A DNA stretch of 64,000 bases, from positions 55,198,312-55,262,311 of the forward strand of contig NC_087066.1 in assembly GCF_963678635.1 (NCBI RefSeq), in the 5' to 3' direction. The notes under the pieces are model-generated. The model saw only the letters and a list, made by a program, of their open reading frames with translations. It ran no database searches and was not told the origin of the DNA. Positions 38,001 through 43,907 of this stretch are shown here, in pieces (the first letter of the stretch is position 1; each line of letters starts with the position of its first letter). Source of the DNA: Symsagittifera roscoffensis (Eukaryota; Xenacoelomorpha; Acoela; Convolutidae). The translations under genes were made by a program, and so were the position numbers.

Positions 38001-40331
38001 AGACAAAGGGAAGTCGATCTTAAGCAGAGAAAGGGCCCTCGACTGGAACGTTGACGATCGGATAGAGGACGGATACAAAGACTCTCTTGTACCGAAAAAG
38101 AACCAGTCACCATTAGAGAAAGGCTACGATTCGGACCATCTTACAACTCCAAAACCTTCATCTTCCCGAGTGTCCCTAAACAGCCCGTTTAAAGGTAATT
38201 TACTACGAAAAACCAACGGAAGTATAAAAGGAAATCCCTTTTATAAACAACTGGGTCAGAAAATAATTAACTCAACAAAATCCACGGTTGAACTATCCGA
38301 CGGAAAAATCATTAGAAAATCGGACATTGCCATCCCAAAGTCTAAATCCTCTACAATCCGTTCATTCAAAGGAAATATCTCTTTTCCCTCCTTTTCTAAC
38401 ATTGATTTACAAGTAGGTCCAAGAAAGACCAACAAATCGAAGCCTCAACAGACGCGGAAACCAGGCCCTAAGACAGGACGACACACAGAGTCTCTCACCC
38501 CGGTCACCACCAGATCTAGAGGAATAAAACAACCTACCAAACTCAACAAATCGAAGCGAAACCGAATAAAGGCCTCGACTTCGAACACAGGATATTTAGC
38601 AGGTGATGAATCCATGTTCATTCTGTCGGATACGTCGGACATTAGTGATTGGGAATGGATTGCGGGAGGTTTTCCATGCAGAGAAATGATAAGAAAACGC
38701 TTCATTTCGGATAACCACATTTTTAACGAAGAACCTACCCCATCATTAGGTCCTCAAACATATCAAATTAATATAAAATCTGAGATTTTAGACGAACAAC
38801 TTCAATCTACAGATACAGCGGAAGCGGAATGCCCAATTAGTATAAAACCAGCACCTCAAACTACCTCACACCCACCTGGCGAGCCTTCTACTGCTACGAC
38901 AACGGAGGGCCCAAACACTCCTTTGGATTCAACAAAAGAACCGGAGGGAGAAAATCCGGTCGAACTTCCAGTTTTTCAGATAGAGAACTCCTCTGACGAA
39001 ATTACAATTAGTAAGGAAAGGCATCCTCAGGAAATCACTATCACCGGTAATGATTTTAAATTAAGACGTTCAAGTCGAAATGTTGGACCCCACAATTCTA
39101 TGGTCAGCGATATTACATTTATATTATAGAGGAGATCGAAAATCAACCAGGCTATGCAAATAATCCAATATCTCTGGACGAAGGCGACAGTTTGGGCTCC
39201 TTCACACAAACCATCAGAGAGAATCCCTCGGATAACCAGGCTCAAATTTGCGACATTCAACCGGAGGACCGTGCACGGGGCCCAGCGTGCTCCCCATCTT
39301 CTGATCAAATCTCCATCGCCTCCACTGACGAGTCCCTGAGAGATGCGGTGAATAGTTTCGACAACTACATAGACTTAGACAGTGAAATTTTTAACGCCGA
39401 GCTAGAAAAATTCATGGAAAGGGACAGTTAAACTAAATCAAAAACTTGAAAACTCGCATTTAAACAATGATAGTCTTACTAGTGTTTCGTTTCAGCGCAG
39501 TTAGAGTTTACTTTTTTTTGCAACTATGGATTATAATCTGCCGGAATTAGGAATTATATCATTCTTTCTAATTCAGTCATTTCCTTCGGAGCACTAAAAC
39601 TTCATTTGTTATATCGTGCAGTATTTAATTTTCAATCCTTGTTGGACTTCTCGAGAGGGAGAAAAAGGGTTAGATAACATGTTACGTATTATGGCGCTTA
39701 GTACTTTAATTTTTTTTTTCACCACTAAGGGGAATGTTGCGAATCTTACCATTCGTCTTATTTCATTTAATTAGTCTTAAAGTTTTTTAACTGGTTAATT
39801 TAGATTTGACCTTATTATCTTCATTCTCTCCGACGGAGAGAATGATCGCTCACTTTTTAATGTTTTAATTTAGAGATTAATTCACTTTTTAAACATATCT
39901 TATTTGTAACTAAGTAGAATTATCCGTAACAAAGAAACATTTTATCCAAAACCAAGTTATATCAGTACGGGTCCAGGTTCTAACCGCACAAGTTTTTTTG
40001 AATCAAAGAAGTTGGCTTGCAAAAACTTCGATAAAACCAGCCGATTAATCAAAACTTCAGTACCTTCAGGACAATTATCCACCATCCAAAATGTATTTCT
40101 CACTGGACTCCGAAAAACCCTGGAGCAACTGGCGTTGATTCTCGATTCCATCGTGCGTCCCGTCAGCTGAAGAGCCAGAGTTCTATAACTGTCTTTACAC
40201 GTGGACTCGTAGTCGTAGCAACAGTCCCCGTAGAGAGCACAGTCTGGGTCACATTGACATCTGGAGGTCACGTCAAATTGACCTTGTCTGCACCTGTCCA
40301 ACGTACATCGCATGTCGGGACAAGCAGGTAC
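10138..40331 (-). CDS. Somatomedin-B / CALCN-motif seven-transmembrane receptor (secretin/adhesion-like clan), 5' incomplete
   Basis: Model on the complement: 40331-40064, 22523-21167, 14053-13163, 11761-11580, 11087-10138; 3648 nt, 1216 codons including TAA, all junction phases compatible. Order: somatomedin-B domain with eight cysteines (residues 9, 14, 25, 27, 31, 37, 38, 45), a Cys-rich linker with two CALCN motifs (residues 138-142 and 517-521) separated by about 375 Asn/Ser/Gly-rich residues, seven helices, and a Ser/Asn-rich cytoplasmic tail of roughly 270 residues. Family marks: YGGQSC before TM5, LTGMTW in TM6, FGVIIGYF in TM7. No GPS cleavage motif is visible. This layout is common in invertebrate orphan receptors; the ligand is unknown. 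Exon 3 has two opposite one-base shifts in T runs, so the gene is either mis-sequenced or decayed. The signal peptide exon was not found. Confidence 0.85.
11088..11579 (-). other. Receptor intron 4 with repeat fragment
   Basis: GTCACA donor at 11579 and ttttattag acceptor. At 11480-11530 it holds a phrase (GGTCGGAACATTCTGTGCTACTTGC) shared with 22920-22950 and 29335-29375, part of a dispersed repeat. Confidence 0.65.
11580..11761 (-). CDS. Receptor exon 4 (TM5 and first half of TM6)
   Basis: Acceptor tgtgtgttgcag ends at 11762, phase 2. Encodes NVAIFLFSSVLPTAILVTL (TM5), a short loop and RRWLYASLIFLFLT, whose continuation GMTW lies in the next exon. Confidence 0.88.
11807..12093 (+). mobile_element. 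MITE family 1, diverged copy
   Basis: Starts CAGGGGAGGATTTAGGG and ends after a C-run with CAAATCCGCTACTG; the core has lost most of the family sequence. No target duplication. Lies in receptor intron 3, next to exon 4. Confidence 0.65.
12634..12999 (-). mobile_element. MITE family 1, reverse-oriented copy
   Basis: Starts CAGTCGGACTTAGGGGG (the family's 3' end reversed) and ends CTCGAGAAAATCCCAGATACG then TGCCTG (the reversed 5' end). The inner block GCCAATATATACTAACTTTA plus GGGGG is the exact reverse of the 15902-16331 copy. Contains a 12-G run, a T and an 8-G run (12646-12666). Confidence 0.75.
13163..14053 (-). CDS. Receptor exon 3 (Cys-rich stalk, TM1 to TM4), with two frame shifts
   Basis: Acceptor cctttcag ends at 14054, phase 2; donor GTCAG|GTAAAA at 13162. 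The stalk has a Cys-rich ICPKNSYLSIFTATC-like run. TM1 (LFIVSGICSTAFLTTAMALIL), TM2 and TM3 are read in one frame, the stalk and TM4 (WLYMILCWLSPIILVMI) in another. The first shift needs one base fewer near the T5 run at 13809-13813, the second one base more at the T6 run 13365-13370. They cancel, so the downstream phase is kept. Confidence 0.85.
14054..15901 (-). other. Receptor intron 2, right part, unassigned
   Basis: No coding signal. Contains a 22-G run at 15080-15101. At about 15625-15710 a tRNA-like remnant (GGATTCAAGCC) is visible on the complement. Confidence 0.5.
15902..16331 (+). mobile_element. hAT-like MITE (family 1), best copy, with 8-bp target duplication
   Basis: Ends are CAGGGGCGGATCTAGG and CCTAAATCCGCCCCTG, inverted with one mismatch over 16 bp. 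It is flanked by the perfect 8-bp repeat CATATCAC (15894-15901 and 16332-16339). An 8-bp target duplication and CAGGG termini are typical of hAT elements. At 430 bp with no coding frame it would depend on a transposase made elsewhere. G- and C-runs sit just inside both ends. Confidence 0.9.
17013..17332 (+). mobile_element. MITE family 3 (CGCGAAGGACCGAATGCGCG termini)
   Basis: Left end GGGCTATTCTCCTGCGCGAA and GGACAGAATGCGTGAAAA; the right end, reversed, reads GGAATCCCTCATGCACGAAG and GACCGAATGCGCGAAAA. The right end at 2487-2527 gives the same terminus. No target duplication found. The superfamily is not assigned. Confidence 0.7.
17333..19500 (-). other. Receptor intron 2, middle part, unassigned
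   Basis: AT-rich with no recognisable gene. A perfect small palindrome ACACAAGCA-A-TGCTTGTGT lies at about 19323-19341; its role is unknown. Confidence 0.45.
19500..19890 (+). mobile_element. MITE family 2, diverged copy
   Basis: Shares GACTTTCGTAAGGAAACTAA, CGGAATAATTGTGCTCGGGG, GACTTTTTACCTAGCC, GCGTAAGCGAAGACTTAATC and CAAATTGGTTAAAGGAAG with the copies at 20090, 49317 and 51167. The end with AGTCGGAACA is lost. Confidence 0.7.
20090..20590 (+). mobile_element. MITE family 2 (TGTTCCGACT inverted termini)
   Basis: Begins TGTTCCGACTTTCG and ends AGTCGGAACA, a 10-bp perfect inverted repeat 501 bp apart. Close relatives are at 49317-49803 and 51167-51653. The short tail TCAGGGCTT(T/C)GCCTTGATACG after the right end is shared between copies, so the true border may lie further right. 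No target duplication seen. Confidence 0.78.
21167..22523 (-). CDS. Receptor exon 2 (two CALCN motifs and long polar linker)
   Basis: Acceptor ttgtttcag ends at 22524; phase 1, so the join reads NCPEG-YEGELLNKC with no gap. Donor CTCAG|GTAGGC at 21166. The CALCN motifs at both ends are typical cysteine knots of this receptor group. The middle is Asn/Ser/Lys/Gln-rich with many possible N-glycosylation sites and no domain. A single 1357-bp exon. Confidence 0.88.
22531..23136 (-). other. Receptor intron 1, start, repeat remnants
   Basis: Carries the GTGGCCGGAACTTCTGTGCT and ACTTGCAGAGCAA phrase (about 22910-22950) of the dispersed repeat also at 11480 and 29340. No gene seen. Confidence 0.5.
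23137..25102 (+). repeat. Diverged tandem duplication, period about 990 bp
   Basis: Unit 1 about 23137-24118, unit 2 about 24119-25102. Matching landmarks: AACTGTCTCTCC (23201 and 24188), TCGGAGAGACCTTGTTCA, GGTGGATTCCGCTTACATTG, GGTTCTGGGGTTCAAGTCTG (23927 and 24921), TTATAGA(G/A)TA(T/C)CGTATC. By eye about a tenth of positions differ. Each unit also holds the SINE-family core TGT(A)AGCA(G)CCTCTTACA. No coding frame. Confidence 0.88.
25103..28860. other. Receptor intron 1, unassigned AT-rich DNA
   Basis: I found no exon, repeat pair or RNA gene that I can support in this stretch. Short open frames exist but have no domain, biased composition or splice context. Confidence 0.5.
28861..30278 (+). 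mobile_element. SINE-like element and flanking relatives, plus orientation
   Basis: The family body is about 29430-30205: GCTTGCGAAAGC, CCTGTAATGG, TTCACGTAAGC, then a tRNA-like block TTGGCCTATAGGTAACGCG with ATCTGGGTTTCCC (29573-29620). It continues with TTTGTCTGCTTATGTTTTG and TTCGCTAATTTGCAATGC, and ends near GATGCGAAGG. The preceding 28870-29060 matches 7510-7700. Borders are uncertain; the order matches the copy at 4260-5150 reversed. Confidence 0.55.
30279..30283. repeat. Target-site duplication AAAAC, left
   Basis: Identical to 39948-39952 on the far side of the array; 5 bp is the usual Ty3/gypsy length in animals. Confidence 0.85.
30284..30496 (+). repeat. LTR 1 of the gypsy array
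   Basis: Starts TGTTGCGAATC and ends TTTATCA (TG...CA). Has a perfect 11-bp inverted repeat CATTCTCTCCG-A-CGGAGAGAATG at 30371-30393. Differs from LTR 2 at about three positions (near the TTTTTATCG stretch and one A/G). Confidence 0.94.
30496..31551 (+). pseudogene. gag remnant, copy 1
   Basis: Reading from the ATG at 30496, a TGA at 30580-30582 stands where related Gag proteins have Trp in a P-x-x-W-x-x-W region. The following 214-codon stretch (to 31293) is the Gag core with YLALGNEGKKIF. After a frame change come zinc-knuckle parts, CMTCKFRGHFTRLC being a CCHC box. A short duplication of GAAATGCG(C/G)CGGAAATTTTAAC lies near 31360-31410. This copy has 12 bp (an AAATGTAGCC-type stretch near 31200) that copy 2 lacks. 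Confidence 0.85.
30497..30506 (+). promoter_or_regulatory. Putative primer binding site, copy 1
   Basis: TGGCGCAGTC starts with TGG directly after the LTR, as expected for pairing with a tRNA 3' CCA end. The tRNA species is not identified. The last LTR base and TG of this site also form the gag ATG. Confidence 0.6.
31552..33034 (+). pseudogene. Deleted pol remnant and 3' coding region, copy 1
   Basis: At 31660/31662 the sequence jumps from the region before protease straight to the region after integrase. The junction shares two bases (TT) with both sides of the long copy (34702 and 38051), so 3349 bp are missing. The rest encodes the basic then acidic C-terminal part, with a stop at 31971 not present in copy 2, an RRSSRNVGP motif, and an end near 33034 (TTAAACT). 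Confidence 0.88.
33330..33337 (+). promoter_or_regulatory. Polypurine tract before LTR 2
   Basis: AAGGGGAA directly before TGTTGCG; the plus-strand primer site of LTR elements. The same at 39727-39734. Confidence 0.8.
33338..33550 (+). repeat. LTR 2 of the gypsy array (shared, middle)
   Basis: Serves as 3' LTR of copy 1 (polypurine tract before it) and 5' LTR of copy 2 (primer site after it). The hairpin repeat is at 33425-33447. No target duplication at either side. Confidence 0.94.
33550..34592 (+). pseudogene. gag remnant, copy 2
   Basis: Almost identical to copy 1, including the TGA at 33634-33636, the later frame change, the short duplication and the CCHC box. The shared lesions show that both copies descend from one already broken element. 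Confidence 0.87.
34606..36420 (+). pseudogene. Protease, reverse transcriptase and RNase H remnant, copy 2
   Basis: The frame to 35628 holds the protease with VDSAS in place of the usual D-T/S-G, then the RT start: SPIVITCKKD and TNLDLKNAYSQL. It stops there; 35634-35906 continues in another frame with the RT active-site YLDDILVAS. The thumb and RNase H (NDASHNGLAASLEQ, then YSTNELELLGVVWAVEHY) follow in yet another frame to about 36374, where a TGA interrupts. The family is Ty3/gypsy from the RT-RNase H-integrase order. At least three breaks, so no protein is expected. Confidence 0.88.
36423..37665 (+). pseudogene. RNase H end and integrase N-terminal part, copy 2
   Basis: 36423-37223 starts with the RNase H end RLTRWVDRLLPFNFTIKHLA and GKD-GFTDLISR. 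Then come about 200 residues of Ser/Asn-rich linker. The frame moves at 37129-37223. The integrase HHCC finger follows (HESHPGQFGMKYLA...CTQC), and the first catalytic Asp is in LDFAGPL. It stops at 37665. Confidence 0.85.
37666..39129 (+). pseudogene. Integrase C-terminal part and long tail, copy 2
   Basis: The second catalytic Asp is in a RVDHASCF block (about 37673) and the Glu in GLVEKLVHTVK (about 37780). After the integrase comes a tail of about 350 residues with no membrane helix: first basic (KTNKSKPQQTRKPGPKTGR), then acidic and Thr/Pro-rich, ending RRSSRNVGP. A one-base shift in the C4 run just after that motif separates it from the last frame. The tail's role is not known; it is not an envelope by its composition. 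Confidence 0.8.
39130..39431 (+). pseudogene. Last coding segment of gypsy copy 2
   Basis: Open frame with EEIENQPGYANNPIS and an acidic end (LDSEIFNAELEKFM), shared with copy 1 (to 33034). It is in the -1 frame relative to the upstream tail. It probably once formed the end of the same polyprotein. Confidence 0.6.
39735..39947 (+). repeat. LTR 3 of the gypsy array
   Basis: Same length as the other two, preceded by AAGGGGAA. The last base is C in place of A, followed by the AAAAC target repeat. One further A-to-T change lies near 39920. Hairpin at 39822-39844. Confidence 0.94.
39948..39952. repeat. Target-site duplication AAAAC, right
   Basis: Matches 30279-30283 exactly; it lies 112 bp downstream (in receptor sense) of the somatomedin-B exon. 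Confidence 0.85.
40064..40331 (-). CDS. Receptor exon 1 of those visible (somatomedin-B domain)
   Basis: Acceptor gaccttttag ends at 40332; donor GAAG|GTACTG at 40063. Eight cysteines with the order C-x4-C-x10-C-x-C-x3-C-x5-CC-x6-C and the CCYDY block match the somatomedin-B fold. A further Cys at residue 4 precedes it. An in-frame stop lies further on at 39957, so the exon must be spliced. An upstream exon is required for a signal peptide. Confidence 0.9.
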
Positions 40332-42059
40332 CTAAAAGGTCAAAAAAGGTCAAGAAATTACGGCAATCTAATTTTTCAAAATTTTTGAGCTGAGTGGCAA
40401 ATAAATTTCTACGCTAAAATTTAGAAAATTATATTTTAACAGTGCTTGGCAAACAAATGTACATGAAAAAACTAATCAACGATAGTCCGAGAATTATGCG
40501 ATATATCTTTGATCCTCGTAAGCTAATCAAAAAAATATGCAGCGAGGGCATTGACTTATCAAAAGAAAAAACAGCACAAGAAGACAGGAACTCAATATAA
40601 AATGTTTAGTATAATTTCCTATAGGAAATAAATTAATTTATGACGTGGAATTTTTTGCAGACTGAGCAAATTCTGACTGTTTAGCTGTAAAATTAAAGAT
40701 TAGATTCGAAAACGAGTATATTGAAAGCAAAAATGTTCAAAGCTGATGTTTACTCACGCAATATGCACCATCAAAAAACCTTGGCATTTGGCCAAATATG
40801 GATCCATTCAAATAGTCCACAAAATAGGAAAAAGTCAAAACTGAAAAAATATAAACAAGCGACTGACAGCTCAGCTCACTTAACAATCTACCGTTGTAAA
40901 CCTAAACATAACAATCGACACGGTTCAAAAGATGTTTTCTTTGTTATAGCCGCCTCACTGCGAAATAATTATTTCGTTGCTTTCACCCTCATTAATGATG
41001 CTTTGTCCCAAGAAGTTTCTAAAAGATCTCCCGGTTTAAAATTTACCTAAAAAGAAAGCTAAAGATACAATTTGATACAAGGAAACTATCAAAACTTTCA
41101 TACCAGTCTTATACCATTTTCAAACAATTTTAAACAATTTTTCTACGATCTTTTAAAATAACCTTTTATCTATTTAGTGACTTCGAAGCTTTCTGGCCAA
41201 CAAAAAAAATATTTTAACTTGGATGAAAAAAACTGTATCAATTATTCCCCAGATATGCAAACTTTCTGACAAGCATTTTTTCATAACTTATTCTAAAACA
41301 GGATTTGGCTAGTTCAAAGCAGTTTCACATTGTTTTTGTTGATTGAGAGCCATTTGGTTGTCATAAATATGCTATCGTCGGCAAGCAATTTTACCTAAAA
41401 AATACCGAAATTTAGGAATATACGTTTTTCTTCGTTTTTAGTCGCGAAATCATTTCTTTGCTCAAATAAACAGTTTCCAAAAAACTGTATCACGACTTTT
41501 TCTTATAACATAGCCAATTATTAATTTTTTACACAAAATAACTAAAAATCAAAAAAAAATGAACCACAATGATTTTTTCTTGACTAAGATCAATATAAAA
41601 CTGTCAATAAGCAGTCAGCAAATTCAAACACAGTTTTTTATGCAATCAAATTTCTAGCCATATCAAAAACACGTTATTTCAATTGCAAAAACAAGTATCT
41701 TTTAATCAGGAACTATAGTTTTTCTCCAAAAAACAAAGTTTCTTTCAAAACTGTTAAAAATACGCTTGCTTTATCATAAAAACTCAACGTTTAGGGTGCT
41801 TTCTCGCATGGGTTAGTGTAACTCGCAATATTTGTAGGTTTGTGGTTTGAATTCCAGTTCGACCATGTTTGTTTTTGGTTTGTTTTATTTTGAAATTTTT
41901 CATTCTGGGAAGTTTGAAGATTTGACTGAGATAACTTTATTATAACTTGTATTTTCTGTTTGAGATAACTTTTAATTTAGGTAAAAGTCATTCTGTTTCT
42001 GACAATTTTACGAACTTTGACTTTGTATACGTTACTTTTTCATTACCTTTGCGCCAACG
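40332..42059. other. Unassigned DNA upstream of the receptor exon
   Basis: No signal-peptide exon could be recognised. At about 41800-41870 a tRNA-like stretch (GGGTTAGTGTAACTCGC then GGTTTGAATTCCAG) is seen, probably a SINE head. Confidence 0.45.
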
Positions 42060-43290
42060 TATTGCAATCGGGTACTAGACTTTGTTCCCGTAAAAAACCT
42101 TGTTCACAGTACTCATCTGGTCTCCTGGTGGTACCTTGGTTCATAAGGAACTCAAATTTTTAAGTTTATCTGGCATACTTAGGCTGAAGGTAACAAACAC
42201 GCCTGGGACGGCACAGGTCTTTGGTTGGAATCTGGCTAGGACCTAATTTTTCTTCAACTGGCAAGTATTCCGATCCAAAAAAAATCGATCTTTCATTTGT
42301 CTGCTTAGGTTTTTTTTCGGTTTGGTAGCCAGATCTTTATTTCCTTTATTTTTGAAGCAAATAAATTTCAACGCAGTTTTTTAAGTGTTTTGGCATTTTA
42401 AAAACCGAATCATTTTTTTTAAACCTGTGCGTGTAATTTTATCAACTTGACTTGAAAGAATATTTCATTTTTTTTATTTTTGTCTTTTCATTGGCTCAAT
42501 AAGTTTCGGCTTAATTTTATCAATCTTGTGACATTTTACTGTGTCGTTTGGAGATTGAAATTTTTTTTTGTGTGTGCGTGCCAGTGTTCTGAGGGGAAAA
42601 GACATTTTTTTTAACCTTAGATTTTTCTGAATTTTTTCACGGTATGAAAGGTTTCTGCTCAGGTTTTTTCGGCTTTGATACCGCTTGGTAATTATGAATT
42701 CAAATTCAATCAACTATCCGGCGCATCTGACGTAGAGGTAACACCCACCTTTGCTTGAGGCTGCAAAGGGTTGCCGTACGAATCTGGCCAGGAACTGTTT
42801 CTACGCAAGCTACAGTTTTTGAGCTTTTTCGGGCTATCATCCTTCTGTTTAGTTTTGTCGACATATTTCCCGTATCCCATTTTTTTGAAAATTCTGTTTT
42901 CTTCCAAGTTGCTGTAACCCCCATACTTGAGACGACTAAGACCGGTAGTTCAGTTCCAGTCCGGACCTGTTTTTTTTCTGCAAATTTCGGCTAATTTAGA
43001 TTATTTAACTCCGTCTGCTTGTTTTTGCCTGCTTAGTTCCACAGAATTTTATTTTTGAAAAATCGATTTCTTTTTAGCATTCCAGAAGTTTCTGTAAAAT
43101 TTCTAATGGTGCAGGCAACTTTGTTCTGGATTTTGTTTGGGCTTTTCTTGCAATTTTGTATCGACAACAACCAACGATCTTTTGGACTTTTTTCGTTCAA
43201 TTTTTTCCGTTCGATTTTAATTATAGTCATTCATAAATCGATCGCAAATAATGCAAAGCTCAGCTTCGCTCTTGTGTTTTTAATTTGGTT
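42060..43290 (+). mobile_element. Cluster of SINE-like elements with tRNA-like heads
   Basis: At 42060-42360: GTATTGCAATCGGGTACTAG, TTGTTCCCGTAAA, a tRNA-like block with GCCTGGGACGGCACAGGTC, then TTTGTCTGCTTAGG. Further heads at about 42715-42790 and 42905-42970, each followed by a CTGCTTAG-like phrase. The 3' hairpin segment (CAAAGCTCAGCTTCGCTCTTG) is at about 43255-43275. Several nested or tandem insertions are likely. Confidence 0.55.
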
Positions 43291-43622
43291 GAGAAGCCTT
43301 TTTGCACTCTTTGCTTATCTAACGCTGTTGTTGTTTTTTCTCGACTCTAAAACTAAACTAAACATAGTTTTTCTTGACACTAAACATCAGTCAAAACAAA
43401 ATGTTCAAATAATTTTTGACGTAGTGATTTCGGTATTCTTCTCCGTTTGTCTGTTTTGCAATTGTCGGAGGCTTTGCATCGCTTTTACTTACAAATCTGT
43501 GTAGAAATTAAAAAAGCAAACTTCCGATTGCGATTTATCATTTCGGATTTGGTAATTTAAAGGCAAATGATCTTGGAAACGAAAGTAAAGCAATCATTTA
43601 AAAAATGAGCTCACAGAAAGAA
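43291..43622. other. Unassigned DNA
   Basis: T-rich sequence after the SINE-like cluster; nothing recognised. Confidence 0.4.
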
Positions 43623-43719
43623 GGCTAGTCATGCAGTTCAAGAGTATGGAGAAAAGCTAGTCATAGAACTCCAGAGTATGGGAAAATGCGTATCATACAA
43701 TTCCATCATTTTGGAAAAT
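43623..43719 (+). repeat. Three tandem units of about 32 bp
   Basis: Units start GGCTAGTCATGCAG, GCTAGTCATAGAAC and GCGTATCATACAAT, each ending GG(A)GAAAA or GGAAAAT. Only three contiguous copies without spacers, so a local minisatellite. Confidence 0.75.
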
Positions 43720-43876
43720 GCCTTCGTTGAAAACTTTTACTTTCCCGATTCTAGAAAGTAACAAGTATTCAATTTGCATTTAAAATGATAGCTTATGAGC
43801 CTTAAGTTTGTTTCCCGCAAATTTAACGCTAATTTTCAAAATTCTTCTGCAAGAACAAACTCAATTTATCTCAAAC

Positions 43877-43907
43877 AACAACAACTACAACAACAACAAC
43901 AAAAAAT
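43877..43907 (+). repeat. (CAA)n microsatellite
   Basis: Imperfect CAACAACAACTACAACAACA run in otherwise unassigned DNA. Confidence 0.8.

Larger units (their letters stand above)
30284..39947 (+). mobile_element. Ty3/gypsy three-LTR array (LTR - deleted copy - LTR - long copy - LTR)
   Basis: Three LTRs of exactly 213 bp (30284-30496, 33338-33550, 39735-39947) enclose two internal regions. Only the outermost borders carry a target duplication, AAAAC at 30279-30283 and 39948-39952. Each of the first two LTRs is followed by TGGCGCAGTC (primer-site-like), and the last two are preceded by AAGGGGAA (polypurine tract). The left internal region lacks 3349 bp of pol. The array lies inside the first visible intron of the receptor, antisense to it. 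All reading frames are broken, so it looks immobile. The likely origin is one insertion followed by LTR-LTR unequal exchange. Confidence 0.95.

Noticed and set aside
39957-40064. Receptor ending at the stop at 39957 as a short secreted somatomedin-B protein
   Set aside because: The in-phase donor at 40063 gives an exact NCPEG-YEGELLNKC join to exon 2; the extra residues up to 39957 have no family match. A short isoform by intron retention cannot be excluded.
40721-41050. 109-codon plus-strand frame as the missing receptor exon or a small gene
   Set aside because: Wrong strand for the receptor, no domain, no splice context, ordinary base composition.
42715-42970. tRNA genes
   Set aside because: Box-like motifs are present, but no cloverleaf with an acceptor stem could be made by eye, and the blocks recur within a larger dispersed repeat; read as SINE heads.
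43055-43504. 149-codon frame with hydrophobic stretches as a membrane protein
   Set aside because: Hydrophobicity results from the T-rich strand of a SINE-like repeat; the sequence overlaps the repeat's 3' block.
43623-43719. CRISPR-like array
   Set aside because: Contiguous degenerate 32-bp units without spacers in a eukaryotic genome.
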